From Dysidea avara (Eukaryota > Porifera > Demospongiae > Dictyoceratida > Dysideidae), in assembly GCF_963678975.1 (NCBI RefSeq), contig NC_089275.1, positions 1 to 64,000 of the forward strand: a stretch of 64,000 nucleotides of DNA. Reading direction: 5' to 3'. Position 1 is the stretch's first letter, and every line of letters starts with the position of its first letter. A program made the translations under genes and the position numbers. Below the pieces are notes generated by a model. It was not told the DNA's origin and searched no databases. It worked only from the letters and a program-made list of their open reading frames with translations. This document shows positions 46,749-61,230 of the stretch, one piece after another.

Positions 46749-49700
46749 ACATACAGTGAGAATCATACAGTGAGAACCATACAGTGAGAATCATACAGTG
46801 AGAATCATACAGTGAGAATCATACAGTGAGAACCATACAGTGAGAACCATACAGTGAGAAACATACAGTGAGAATCATACAGTGAGAAACATACAGTGAG
46901 AACTCATACAGTGAGAACCGTACAGTGAGAACCATACAGTGAGAACTCATACAGTGAGAACGATACAGTGAGAACCATACAATGATAATCATACAGTGAG
47001 AATCATACAGTGAGAATCATACAGTGAGAACCATACAGTGAGAACTCATACAGTGAGAACCATACAGTGAGAACCATACAGTGAGAATCATACAGTGAGA
47101 ATCATACAGTGAGAAACATACAGTGAGAATACAGTGAGAACCGTACAGTGAGAACCATACAGTGAGAACTCATACAGTGAGAACGATGCAGTGAGAACCA
47201 TACAATGATAATCATACAGTGAGAACCATACAGTGAGAATCATACAGTGATAATCATACAGTGAGAATCATACAGTGAGAATCATACAGTGAGAATCACA
47301 CAGTGAAAACTCATACAGTGAGAACCATACAGTGATAATCATACAGTGATAATCACACAGTGATAATCATACAGTGAGAATCAATCATACAGTGAGAACC
47401 ATAAAGTGAGAACCGTACAGTGAGAACCATACAGTGAGAATCATACAGTGAGAAACATACAGTGAGAACCGTACAGTGAGAATCATACAGTGAGAACCAT
47501 ACAGTGAGAACCATACAATGAGAACCATACAGTGAGAATCATACAGTGAGAATTATACAGTGAGGAACATACAGTGAGAACCGTACAGTGAGAATCATAC
47601 AGTGAGAATCATACAGTGAGAACCATACAATGAGAACCATACAGTGAGAATCATACAGTGACAATCATACAGTGACAGTGAGAATCATACAGTGAGAAAC
47701 ATACAGTGAGAACCATACAGTGAGAAACATACAGTGAGAACCATACAGTGAGAAACATACAGTGAGAACCGTACAGTGAGAATCATACAGTGAGAACCAT
47801 ACAGTGAGAACCATACAATGAGAACCATACAGTGAGAATCATACAGTGAGAATTATACAGTGAGGAACATACAGTGAGAACCGTACAGTGAGAATCATAC
47901 AGTGAGAATCATACAGTGAGAACCATACAGTGAGAACCATAAAGTGAGAACCATACAGTGAGAACCGTACAGTGAGAATCATACAGTGAGAATCATACAG
48001 TGAGAACCATACAGTGAGAACCATACAATGAGAACCATACAGTGAGAATCATACAGTGAGAATTATACAGTGAGGAACATACAGTGAGAACCGTACAGTG
48101 AGAATCATACAGTGAGAATCATACAGTGAGAACCATACAGTGAGAACCATAAAGTGAGAACCATACAGTGAGAACCGTACAGTGAGAATCATACAGTGAG
48201 AATCATACAGTGAGAACCATACAGTGAGAACCATACAATGAGAACCATACAGTGACAATCATACAGTGACAATCATACAGTGACAATCATACAGTGACAA
48301 TCATACAGTGACAATCATACAGTGAGAAACATACAGTGAGAACCGTACAGTGAGAACCATACAGTGAGAACCATACAGTGAGAACCATACAGTGAGAACC
48401 ATACAATGAGAACCATACAATGAGAACCATACAGTGAGAATCATACAGTGAGAATCATACAGTGAGAATCATACAGTGAGAATCATACAGTGAGAATCAT
48501 ACAGTGAGAATCATACAGTGAGAACCATACAGTGAGAATCATACAGTGAGAATCATACAGTGAGAATCATACAGTGAGAATCATACAGTGAGAATCATAC
48601 AGTGAGAACCATACAGTGAGAATCATACAGTGAGAACCATACAGTGAGAATCATACAGTGAGAATCATACAGTGAGAACCATACAGTGAGAACCATACAG
48701 TGAGAATCATACAGTGAGAATCATACAGTGAGAACCATACAATGAGAACCATACAGTGAGAATCATACAGTGAGAACCATACAGTGAGAACCATACAGTG
48801 AGAACCATACAATGAGAACCATACAGTGAGAACCATACAGTGAGAACCATACAGTGAGAACCATACAGTGAGAACCATACAATGAGAACCATACAGTGAG
48901 AACCATACAGTGAGAACCATACAATGAGAACCATACAGTGAGAACCATACAATGAGAACCATACAGTGAGAACCATACAGTGAGAACCATACAATGAGAA
49001 CCGTACAGTGAGAACCATACAGTGAGAACCATACAATGAGAACCATACAGTGAGAACCATACAGTGAGAACTCATACAGTGAGAACCATACAGTGAGAAC
49101 CATACAGTGAGAATCATACAGTGAGAACCATACAGTGAGAATCATACAGTGAGAACCATACAGTGAGAATCATACAATGAGAACCATACAGTGAGAACCA
49201 TACAATGAGAACCATACAGTGAGAACCATACAGTGAGAACCATACAATGAGAACCATACAATGAGAACCATACAATGAGAACCATACAGTGAGAACCATA
49301 CAGTGAGAACCATACAATGAGAACCATACAGTGAGAACCATACAGTGAGAATCATACAATGAGAACCATACAGTGAGAATCATACAGTGAGAACCATACA
49401 GTGAGAACCATACAGTGAGAACCATACAGTGAGAACCATACAATGAGAACCATACAGTGAGAACCATACAATGAGAACCATACAGTGAGAACCATACAGT
49501 GAGAACCATACAATGAGAACCATACAGTGAGAACCATACAGTGAGAACCATACAATGAGAACCATACAGTGAGAACCATACAGTGAGAACTCATACAGTG
49601 AGAATCATACAGTGAGAACCATACAGTGAGAACCATACAGTGAGAACCATACAGTGAGAACCATACAATGAGAACCATACAGTGAGAACCATACAATGAG

Positions 49701-52700
49701 AACCATACAGTGAGAACCATACAGTGAGAACCATACAATGAGAACCATACAGTGAGAACTCATACAGTGAGAATCATACAGTGAGAACCATACAGTGAGA
49801 ACTCATACAGTGAGAATCATACAGTGAGAATCATACAGTGAGAACCATACAGTGAGAATCATACAGTGAGAACCATACAGTGAGAATCATACAGTGAGAA
49901 TCATACAGTGAGAACCATACAGTGAGAACCATACAGTGAGAACCATACAGTGAGAACCATACAGTGAGAATCATACAGTGAGAACCATACAGTGAGAACC
50001 ATACAATGAGAACCATACAATGAGAACCATACAGTGAGAACCATACAGTGAGAACCATACAGTGAGAACCATACAGTGAGAACCATACAGTGAGAACCAT
50101 ACAGTGAGAACCATACAATGAGAACCATACAGTGAGAACCATACAGTGAGAACCATACAATGAGAACCATACAGTGAGAACCATACAGTGAGAACCATAC
50201 AATGAGAACCATACAGTGAGAACCATACAGTGAGAATCATAGTGAGAACCATACAGTGAGAACCATACAGTGAGAATCATACAGTGAGAATCATACAGTG
50301 AGAATCATACAGTGAGAATCATACAGTGAGAATCATACAGTGAGAATCATACAGTGAGAATCATACAGTGAGAATCATACAGTGAGAACCATACAGTGAG
50401 AACCATACAGTGAGAATCATACAGTGAGAATCATACAGTGAGAATCATACAGTGAGAATCATACAGTGAGAATCATACAGTGAGAATCATACAGTGAGAA
50501 TCATACAGTGAGAACCATACAGTGAGAACCATACAGTGAGAACCATACAGTGAGAACCATACAATGAGAACCATACAGTGAGAACCATACAATGAGAACC
50601 ATACAGTGAGAACCATACAGTGAGAACCATACAATGAGAACCATACAGTGAGAACCATACAGTGGGAACCATACAATGAGAACCATACAGTGAGAACCAT
50701 ACAGTGAGAACCATACAGTGAGAATCATACAGTGAGAACCATACAATGAGAACCATACAGTGAGAACCATACAATGAGAACCATACAGTGAGAACCATAC
50801 AGTGAGAACCATACAATGAGAACCATACAGTGAGAATCATACAGTGAGAACCATACAGTGAGAACCATACAATGAGAACCATACAGTGAGAACCATACAG
50901 TGAGAACCATACAGTGAGAACCATACAATGAGAACCATACAGTGAGAACCATACAATGAGAATCATACAGTGAGAACCATACAGTGAGAACCATACAATG
51001 AGAACCATACAGTGAGAACCATACAGTGAGAACCATACAGTGAGAACCATACAATGAGAACCATACAGTGAGAACCATACAGTGAGAACCATACAGTGAG
51101 AACCATACAGTGAGAACCATACAGTGAGAATCATAGTGAGAACCATACAGTGAGAACCATACAGTGAGAACCATACAGTGAGAACCATACAGTGAGAACC
51201 ATACAATGAGAACCATACAGTGAGAACCATACAATGAGAACCATACAGTGAGAACCATACAGTGAGAACCATACAATGAGAACCATACAGTGAGAACCAT
51301 ACAGTGGGAACCATACAATGAGAACCATACAGTGAGAACCATACAGTGAGAACCATACAGTGAGAATCATACAGTGAGAACCATACAATGAGAACCATAC
51401 AGTGAGAACCATACAATGAGAACCATACAGTGAGAACCATACAGTGAGAACCATACAATGAGAACCATACAGTGAGAATCATACAGTGAGAACCATACAG
51501 TGAGAATCATAGTGAGAACCATACAGTGGGAACCATACAATGAGAACCATACAGTGAGAACCATACAGTGAGAACCATACAATGAGAACCATACAGTGAG
51601 AACCATACAATGAGAACCATACAGTGAGAACCATACAGTGAGAACCATACAATGAGAACCATACAGTGAGAACCATACAGTGAGAACCATACAATGAGAA
51701 CCATACAGTGAGAACCATACAATGAGAATCATACAGTGAGAACCATACAGTGAGAACCATACAATGAGAACCATACAGTGAGAACCATACAGTGAGAACC
51801 ATACAGTGAGAACCATACAATGAGAACCATACAGTGAGAACCATACAGTGAGAACCATACAGTGAGAACCATACAGTGAGAACCATACAGTGAGAATCAT
51901 AGTGAGAACCATACAGTGAGAACCATACAGTGGGAACCATACAATGAGAACCATACAGTGAGAACCATACAATGAGAACCATACAGTGAGAACCATACAG
52001 TGAGAACCATACAATGAGAACCATACAGTGAGAACCATACAGTGGGAACCATACAATGAGAACCATACAGTGAGAACCATACAGTGAGAACCATACAGTG
52101 AGAATCATACAGTGAGAACCATACAATGAGAACCATACAGTGAGAACCATACAATGAGAACCATACAGTGAGAACCATACAGTGAGAACCATACAATGAG
52201 AACCATACAGTGAGAATCATACAGTGAGAACCATACAGTGAGAATCATAGTGAGAACCATACAGTGGGAACCATACAATGAGAACCATACAGTGAGAACC
52301 ATACAGTGAGAACCATACAATGAGAACCATACAGTGAGAACCATACAATGAGAACCATACAGTGAGAACCATACAGTGAGAACCATACAATGAGAACCAT
52401 ACAGTGAGAACCATACAGTGAGAACCATACAATGAGAACCATACAGTGAGAACCATACAATGAGAATCATACAGTGAGAACCATACAGTGAGAACCATAC
52501 AATGAGAACCATACAGTGAGAACCATACAGTGAGAACCATACAGTGAGAACCATACAATGAGAACCATACAGTGAGAACCATACAGTGAGAACCATACAG
52601 TGAGAACCATACAGTGAGAACCATACAGTGAGAATCATACAGTGAGAACCATACAGTGAGAACCATACAGTGAGAACCATACAATGAGAACCATACAGTG

Positions 52701-55700
52701 AGAACCATACAGTGAGAACCATACAGTGAGAACCATACAGTGAGAACCATACAGTGAGAACCATACAGTGAGAACCATACAGTGGGAACCATACAATGAG
52801 AATCATACAGTGAGAATCATACAGTGAGAACCATACAGTGAGAACCATACAGTGAGAACCATACAGTGAGAATCATACAGTGAGAACCATACAATGAGAA
52901 CCATACAGTGAGAACCATACAATGAGAACCATACAATGAGAACCATACAATGAGAACCATACAATGAGAACCATACAGTGAGAATCATACAGTGAGAACC
53001 ATACAATGAGAACCATACAGTGAGAACCATACAATGAGAACCATACAGTGAGAACCATACAGTGAGAACCATACAATGAGAACCATACAGTGAGAATCAT
53101 ACAGTGAGAACCATACAGTGAGAATCATAGTGAGAACCATACAGTGAGAACCATACAGTGAGAACCATACAGTGAGAATCATAGTGAGAACCATACAGTG
53201 GGAACCATACAATGAGAACCATACAGTGAGAACCATACAGTGAGAACCATACAATGAGAACCATACAGTGAGAACCATACAATGAGAACCATACAGTGAG
53301 AACCATACAGTGAGAACCATACAATGAGAACCATACAGTGAGAACCATACAGTGAGAACCATACAATGAGAACCATACAGTGAGAACCATACAATGAGAA
53401 CCATACAGTGAGAACCATACAGTGAGAACCATACAATGAGAACCATACAGTGAGAACCATACAGTGAGAACCATACAGTGAGAATCATACAGTGAGAACC
53501 ATACAGTGGGAACCATACAATGAGAACCATACAGTGAGAACCATACAGTGAGAACCATACAATGAGAACCATACAGTGAGAACCATACAATGAGAACCAT
53601 ACAGTGAGAACCATACAGTGAGAACCATACAGTGAGAACCATACAATGAGAACCATACAGTGAGAATCATACAGTGAGAACCATACAGTGAGAATCATAG
53701 TGAGAACCATACAGTGGGAACCATACAGTGAGAACCATACAATGAGAACCATACAATGAGAACCATACAGTGAGAACCATACAATGAGAACCATACAATG
53801 AGAACCATACAGTGAGAACCATACAGTGAGAACCATACAGTGAGAACCATACAATGAGAACCATACAGTGAGAACCATACAATGAGAACCATACAGTGAG
53901 AACCATACAGTGAGAACCATACAGTGAGAACCATACAGTGAGAACCATACAGTGAGAACCATACAATGAGAACCATACAGTGAGAACCATACAGTGAGAA
54001 CCATACAGTGAGAACCATACAATGAGAACCATACAGTGAGAACCATACAGTGAGAACCATACAGTGAGAATCATAGTGAGAACCATACAATGAGAACCAT
54101 ACAGTGAGAACCATACAATGAGAACCATACAGTGAGAACCATACAATGAGAACCATACAGTGAGAACCATACAATGAGAACCATACAGTGAGAACCATAC
54201 AGTGAGAACCATACAGTGAGAATCATAGTGAGAACCATACAGTGAGAACCATACAGTGAGAACCATACAATGAGAACCATACAGTGAGAACCATACAGTG
54301 AGAACCATACAGTGAGAACCATACAGTGAGAACCATACAGTGAGAACCATACAGTGAGAACCATACAGTGAGAACCATACAGTGAGAACCATACAATGAG
54401 AACCATACAGTGAGAACCATACAGTGAGAACCATACAGTGAGAACCATACAATGAGAACCATACAGTGAGAACCATACAGTGAGAACCATACAGTGAGAA
54501 CCATACAATGAGAACCATACAGTGAGAACCATACAGTGAGAACCATACAGTGAGAACCATACAATGAGAACCATACAGTGAGAACCATACAGTGAGAACC
54601 ATACAGTGAGAACCATACAATGAGAACCATACAGTGAGAACCATACAGTGAGAACCATACAGTGAGAATCATAGTGAGAACCATACAGTGAGAACCATAC
54701 AGTGAGAACCATACAGTGAGAACCATACAGTGAGAATCATAGTGAGAACCATACAGTGAGAACCATACAGTGAGAACCATACAATGAGAACCATACAGTG
54801 AGAACCATACAGTGAGAACCATACAGTGAGAACCATACAGTGAGAACCATACAGTGAGAACCATACAGTGAGAACCATACAGTGAGAACCATACAGTGAG
54901 AACCATACAATGAGAACCATACAGTGAGAACCATACAATGAGAACCATACAGTGAGAACCATACAATGAGAACCATACAGTGAGAACCATACAGTGAGAA
55001 CCATACAGTGAGAACCATACAGTGAGAACCATACAATGAGAACCATACAGTGAGAACCATACAATGAGAACCATACAGTGAGAACCATACAATGAGAACC
55101 ATACAGTGAGAACCATACAGTGAGAACCATACAGTGAGAATCATAGTGAGAACCATACAGTGAGAACCATACAGTGAGAACCATACAGTGAGAACCATAC
55201 AGTGAGAACCATACAATGAGAACCATACAGTGAGAACCATACAATGAGAACCATACAGTGAGAACCATACAATGAGAACCATACAGTGAGAACCATACAA
55301 TGAGAACCATACAGTGAGAACCATACAGTGAGAACCATACAGTGAGAACCATACAGTGAGAACCATACAGTGAGAATCATAGTGAGAACCATACAGTGAG
55401 AACCATACAATGAGAACCATACAGTGAGAACCATACAATGAGAACCATACAGTGAGAACCATACAGTGAGAACCATACAGTGAGAACCATACAATGAGAA
55501 CCATACAGTGAGAATCATACAGTGAGAACCATACAGTGAGAACCATACAGTGAGAATCATAGTGAGAACCATACAGTGAGAACCATACAATGAGAACCAT
55601 ACAGTGAGAACCATACAGTGAGAACCATACAATGAGAACCATACAGTGAGAACCATACAGTGAGAACCATACAGTGAGAACCATACAATGAGAACCATAC

Positions 55701-57992
55701 AGTGAGAACCATACAGTGAGAACCATACAGTGAGAATCATAGTGAGAACCATACAGTGAGAACCATACAGTGAGAACCATACAGTGAGAACCATACAGTG
55801 AGAACCATACAATGAGAACCATACAGTGAGAACCATACAATGAGAACCATACAGTGAGAACCATACAATGAGAACCATACAGTGAGAACCATACAGTGAG
55901 AACCATACAGTGAGAACCATACAGTGAGAACCATACAATGAGAACCATACAGTGAGAACCATACAATGAGAACCATACAGTGAGAACCATACAATGAGAA
56001 CCATACAGTGAGAACCATACAGTGAGAACCATACAGTGAGAATCATAGTGAGAACCATACAGTGAGAACCATACAGTGAGAACCATACAGTGAGAACCAT
56101 ACAGTGAGAACCATACAGTGAGAATCATAGTGAGAACCATACAGTGAGAACCATACAGTGAGAACCATACAGTGAGAACCATACAGTGAGAATCATAGTG
56201 AGAACCATACAGTGAGAACCATACAGTGAGAACCATACAGTGAGAACCATACAGTGAGAACCATACAATGAGAACCATACAGTGAGAACCATACAGTGAG
56301 AACCATACAGTGAGAATCATAGTGAGAACCATACAGTGAGAACCATACAGTGAGAACCATACAGTGAGAATCATACAGTGAGAACCATACAGTGAGAATC
56401 ATAGTGAGAACCATACAGTGAGAACCATACAGTGAGAACCATACAGTGAGAACCATACAGTGAGAACCATACAGTGAGAACCATACAGTGAGAACCATAC
56501 AATGAGAACCATACAGTGAGAACCATACAGTGAGAACCATACAGTGAGAACCATACAATGAGAACCATACAGTGAGAACCATACAGTGAGAACCATACAA
56601 TGAGAACCATACAGTGAGAACCATACAGTGAGAACCATACAATGAGAACCATACAGTGAGAACCATACAGTGAGAACCATAGTGAGAACCATACAGTGAG
56701 AACCATACAGTGAGAACCATACAGTGAGAACCATACAATGAGAACCATACAGTGAGAACCATACAGTGAGAACCATACAGTGAGAATCATAGTGAGAACC
56801 ATACAGTGAGAACCATACAGTGAGAACCATACAGTGAGAACCATACAATGAGAACCATACAATGAGAACCATACAGTGAGAACCATACAATGAGAACCAT
56901 ACAGTGAGAACCATACAATGAGAACCATACAGTGAGAACCATACAATGAGAACCATACAGTGAGAACCATACAGTGAGAACCATACAGTGGGAACCATAC
57001 AATGAGAACCATACAGTGAGAACCATACAGTGAGAACCATACAATGAGAACCATACAGTGAGAACCATACAATGAGAACCATACAGTGAGAACCATACAG
57101 TGAGAACCATACAATGAGAACCATACAGTGAGAACCATACAGTGAGAACCATACAGTGAGAATCATAGTGAGAACCATACAGTGAGAACCATACAATGAG
57201 AATCATACAGTGAGAACCATACAGTGAGAACCATACAGTGAGAACCATACAATGAGAATCATACAGTGAGAAACATACAGTGAGAATCATACAGTGAGAA
57301 TCATACAGTGATAACCATACAGTGAGAACTCATACAGTGATAATCATACAGTGATAATCATACAGTGAGAACCATAAAGTGAGAACCGTACAGTGAGAAC
57401 CATACAGTGGGAACCATACAGTGAGAATCATACAGTGAGAACCATACAGTGAGAACCATACAGTGAGAATCATACAGTGAGAATCATACAGTGAGAACTC
57501 ATACAGTGAGAACCATACAGTGAGAATCATACAGTGAGAATCATACAGTGAGAACCATACAGTGAGAATCATACAGTGAGAATCATACAGTGAGAACCAT
57601 ACAGTGAGAACCATACAGTGAGAATCATACAGTGAGAATCATAGTGAGAACTCATACAGTGAGAATCATACAGTGAGAATCATACAGTGATAACCATACA
57701 GTGAGAACTCATACAGTGATAATCATACAGTGATAATCATACAGTGATAATCATACAGTGAGAACCATAAAGTGAGAACCGTACAGTGAGAACCATACAG
57801 TGGGAACCATACAGTGAGAATCATACAGTGAGAACCATACAGTGAGAACCTTACAGTGAGAACCATACAGTGAGAATCATACAGTGAGAATCATACAGTG
57901 AGAACTCATACAGTGAGAATCATACAGTGAGAATCATACAGTGAGAATCATACAGTGAGAACTCATACAGTGAGAACCATACAGTGAGAACT
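46749..57992. repeat. 14-base satellite, about 800 copies (11.2 kb)
   Basis: Unit CATACAGTGAGAAC, with common variants CATACAATGAGAAC, TCATACAGTGAGAA and CATAGTGAGAAC. Variants recur in longer blocks, so higher-order units exist, most evident at 50.5-57 kb. Variation is greater at both ends (GATAATC, GTACAG, CATAAAG forms at 46.9-48.3 and 57.3-57.9 kb). All the VWFSLYGSHC-type minus-strand frames are by-products. The array lies between the main PAP2 exon and its proposed last exon. Confidence 0.97.
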
Positions 57993-58013
57993 ATACAACA
58001 CAACAATTCTTAC

Positions 58014-59147
58014 CGCAAACAGTACATCAGATGGCCAGTGCTCACAATTAGACACTCGGTTGATCATTACGAGAAAAGAGGACCAAAACACTGTTACAAA
58101 CAACACAAGTGTAGACAATATAGACAGGCTTATTCGCCGAACAACTGCCAGGAATATCACGCTGGTTACAGCTGTAGTCACAGTGGCATGTCCACTAGGG
58201 AAAGAGCAGTCTAACCCACTCAGCCCATGAGGAAATGAAGTGTGCCCAAGGCCATTCCATACATATGGATTAGAGAATGCTGATGGTCGGAAACGATGTC
58301 CAGTATGTTTAACTAATGCTGATGTTAGCCCACCAACACATGATGCTTGTACCGTGTAAAACAATGTCATGACAACCAATGAGTGACGGTCAGGTAAGAA
58401 TATCCTACTAAGAAGATATAAGCCAATCAAAATGGGTAGAAATGTGTTCATAGATCCTAGGTATTCTCCATCCATCATTAATGCATCACGTATGATGACA
58501 AACACTGGGGACACTGTGGTGCTAGCATTCCAGCGGTCAGTACTTCTTTCATCAGGTGCTAGTAGACTGCTATATGGAGGAATTGACTCCAATACTGGAT
58601 CACATGATGCCATAGCAAGTGTACGTTGTAAGCTCCCAGTAAGCTGGGCATCAAATAGATAAGTCATATACACCACAAATGCCACCATCGTCGATAGCAA
58701 CGTATAGCTAGCTGCATACATCACACACCATAGCACATTGTCATGGCAACTCAATTGTCGTACATAGTTCACCAATAATAGTATCTTCTCTGGTAACACG
58801 TAGAGTAAACAAATAAGGGCTGTGAACAAGATCAATGAGTAGGCACCACCCTTACGCGTCTCCAATGAAGGATTATGAATTGTCATGAGAACACGATAAG
58901 TACCGAACACCAGCACAAGAATTACCAATCTCTTATCACTCGACCAAATCCATCTGAAATTTGTGAGAATAGTCGAACGAATTACACCCTCTCCGCCAGC
59001 TTTAATGTTATCAGACCAATACAGCAAACAGAGTAAACAAACAAACAGCGGCACACTACATATAAAGCCTCCACCTATGAAATAGAGTGATACCATAAAC
59101 ACCACATCACAAGTACAACTCCATACTATGACTTCGACCAATGACAT
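58014..59147 (-). CDS. PAP2-family lipid phosphatase, main exon
   Basis: Starts at ATG 59147 (MSLVEVIVWSCTCDVVFMVS) and runs 378 codons to a phase-0 donor, GCG|GTAAGA, at 58014/58013. Without splicing, the frame would end 16 residues later inside the 14-base satellite. It has several hydrophobic segments, so it is a multipass membrane enzyme. The three PAP2 catalytic blocks are complete: K-x6-RP (K280 to P288, KHTGHRFRP), PSGH (317-320, SFPSGHATVTT) and R-x5-H-x3-D (364-374, RVSNCEHWPSD). The family removes phosphate from lipid phosphates such as phosphatidate at membranes. The usual last helix after HWPSD is missing here and is supplied by the exon at 40106-40285. An in-frame GTG-led extension to 59174 has no upstream ATG. 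Confidence 0.85.
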
Positions 59148-59472
59148 TTCAGATACACTCCAATTAAAGCCCACTGTTTGGCGTTGTTTAGAAAAATGAA
59201 CACTCGATTGAATTTCCTCTGCAGTGCTGTGGACACGTGCTACGCAAACACACCAACTACAGCACGATATCTTTGGTAAGTGACTGTGTGCCTGTCCATT
59301 TATAATTCAGAGTTGGGGTAACGCTTACGCGTTACAATTATTGTAACGCGAATTCTAATACATAACCCGTTGCCAGGACAATAACAGGAGTGATGGAGTA
59401 CTCGTGATACAGTGGAACCTGTCAATCAGGACACTTGAAAATGAGGACACCTGTGTAATCAGGATACCTGGC
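59148..59472. promoter_or_regulatory. 5' flank of the PAP2 gene
   Basis: Would contain the promoter and 5' leader. A hAT-like end (CAGAGTTGGGGTAACGC, about 59308) with CGCGTTAC palindromes lies 160 bases upstream of the start codon. No TATA box stands out. Confidence 0.3.
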
Positions 59473-59570
59473 AGTCTCGCGTAGACCAGACCGACTTTTT
59501 TCTTTGCGTGGGTGGGGACCGACTCTTCCCCACCCACACTAAAAAGTGGGTCTGGTCTACGTGAGACTAT
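59473..59570. mobile_element. Short foldback MITE
   Basis: Ends AGTCTCGCGTAGACCAGACC and GGTCTGGTCTACGTGAGACT are inverted. The centre is a second hairpin, GTGGGTGGGGACC/CCCCACCCAC. About 98 bases. Confidence 0.85.
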
Positions 59571-60021
59571 ACACTTGGCAATGGCCCAAAGTATTCGTAT
59601 AAACTGACCTGGACAGGCTACAGCTACAGCCCTAATTTTTTCACAGAAACGTTTCTAGTTCGCTAAGAAAATACCTTTGGTATATTGATAAGCATACAAT
59701 GCTTGCGCTATTGTCTTACCTTTTATCCTTCTTTACCATGGCCATCAGTCAAGGTTCTACCGCTGAGTGTTAATAGACTACAGTATGGCTTCCATACCAG
59801 TGTGTATTGCATCAAACTATTCGAATACATGTGCACCAAAAACACACATACGTGACTTGCTGTTGATATCGATCAGAGAGAGCAACTCACGGTGAACTAT
59901 ATAGCAATGTATAAGTCAATAAATATAGTTTATTTAGTAACAATGTTAAACTGAGTTGGGTCATCCAGGTCCTGCTTTACAGATTATTCGGGTCTGACCC
60001 CACATGCTAAATTAAATGTAG

Positions 60022-60262
60022 ACGTGTTACTACACGTCATAGCATAGCTCTGCTTCTTTCGTGAGCCACACCCACTTACGTAAATTACAGTCTGTAGACA
60101 AATGGTAGCCACGTCCATTCATCAGTGTGTAGGTATGCACGAATCCACGCCCACTTATGTAAATTACTGTTTGTAGACATGGTAGCCACGCCCATTCATC
60201 AGTACATAGGTATGCACGAATCCACGTCCATTATTGTCTGCAGGCTTATGTAGAGCCACGCC
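60022..60262. repeat. Diverged tandem repeat of about 94 bases, 2.5 copies
   Basis: CCACGCCCACTTATGTAAAT-type blocks with GTAGCCACG(C/T)CCATTCATCAG and GGTATGCACGAATCCACG recur at about 60065, 60150 and 60225. Confidence 0.75.
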
Positions 60263-60365
60263 CACTGATGAGTTGTTATTGTATGAGTCATACTCTAGTA
60301 TAATAGTGCTGTGAGTAACTCAGCAGATATTTAGTGGTCATGAGCTTGTAAAAAAACTTCACAAA

Positions 60366-60538
60366 CAAGTATAAGAAAAGTTTAGCACAGTAGGGATATT
60401 CACTTCTTATTGTTTTACAGTATTTGGACATTACGTACTACTCCGATCCAGCTAGCTTGTTTCACTACTTTTTATTGCAGCATCATACACTGTCCCTAAT
60501 CTAATTTAAAATTCCAAATTTTTTCTTATACTTGTATC
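60366..60538. mobile_element. Foldback MITE, third family member
   Basis: Ends CAAGTATAAGAAAAGTTT and TTTTTTCTTATACTTG are inverted. It carries GTTTCACTACTTTTTATTGC as in 44463-44746. Confidence 0.65.
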
Positions 60539-60544
60539 ATGAGA

Positions 60545-61230
60545 TAACACGGCCTAATGTATTTCGCGGACTGGACTCACGGACTGGACCGGCGGACTGG
60601 ACTCACGCACTCAGCTGGAAACAGTTTTTAAACAATAATTCAGACATTATCCATCTCTTGCAACACTGAAGACACCACTATCGAGCTACAACTGTTAATA
60701 CTGCTCTTCCTTACAAGTCAACAAACTAGTGCATGCACTAATTAATTAGAATACACTTACGATGCACGAGCACTAGCTGTGATAAAACGTGATAGAGGCC
60801 GTTGTTGTAGCTTAGATGTTTTTCCTTTGTTGCTCCAGTACTTAGGACTAGTGTTAGGGCTGTAGTGATGAGCCAGTTTATTTGCATAGCCCCATCACCT
60901 CGCCGGGCGGTGCCATCTACAGCTACCCTGCTAAGAATTGTAGCACTAGTGCCAAAACAATAAAGGAAAACACCTATGCTACAACAATAGCCTCTATCAC
61001 GCTTTATCACTGCCAGTACTCGTGTATCGTAAGTGTATTCTAATTAATTAGTGCATGCGCTAGTTTGTAGACTTGTAAGGAAGAGCAGTGTCAGCAGTTG
61101 TAGCTCGATAGTGGGGTCTCCAGTGTTGCAAGAGATGGATAATGTCTGGAGTATTGTTTAAAAACTGTTTACAGCTCAGTGCGCGAGTCCAGTCCGTGAG
61201 TCCAGTCCGCGAAATACATTAGGCCAGATA
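60545..61230. mobile_element. Long foldback element, arms about 310 bases
   Basis: The left arm starts ACACGGCCTAATGTATTTCG, and the right arm ends with its inverse (CGAAATACATTAGGCC). The pairing continues through GGACTGGACTCACGGACTGG, ATCCATCTCTTGCAACACTG, TAATTAATTAGAATACACTT and ATAGAGGC, leaving a centre of about 150 bases near 60820-60960. No coding sequence; the 90-residue minus-strand frame over the centre has no motif. Confidence 0.88.

Noticed and set aside
47839-57614. Dozens of minus-strand frames with VWFSLYGSHCMVLT repeats
   Set aside because: The 14-base satellite read in three-unit periods; no coding evidence.
57984-58662. Plus-strand frames opposite the PAP2 exon
   Set aside because: Shadows of the minus-strand gene, which has all three catalytic blocks.
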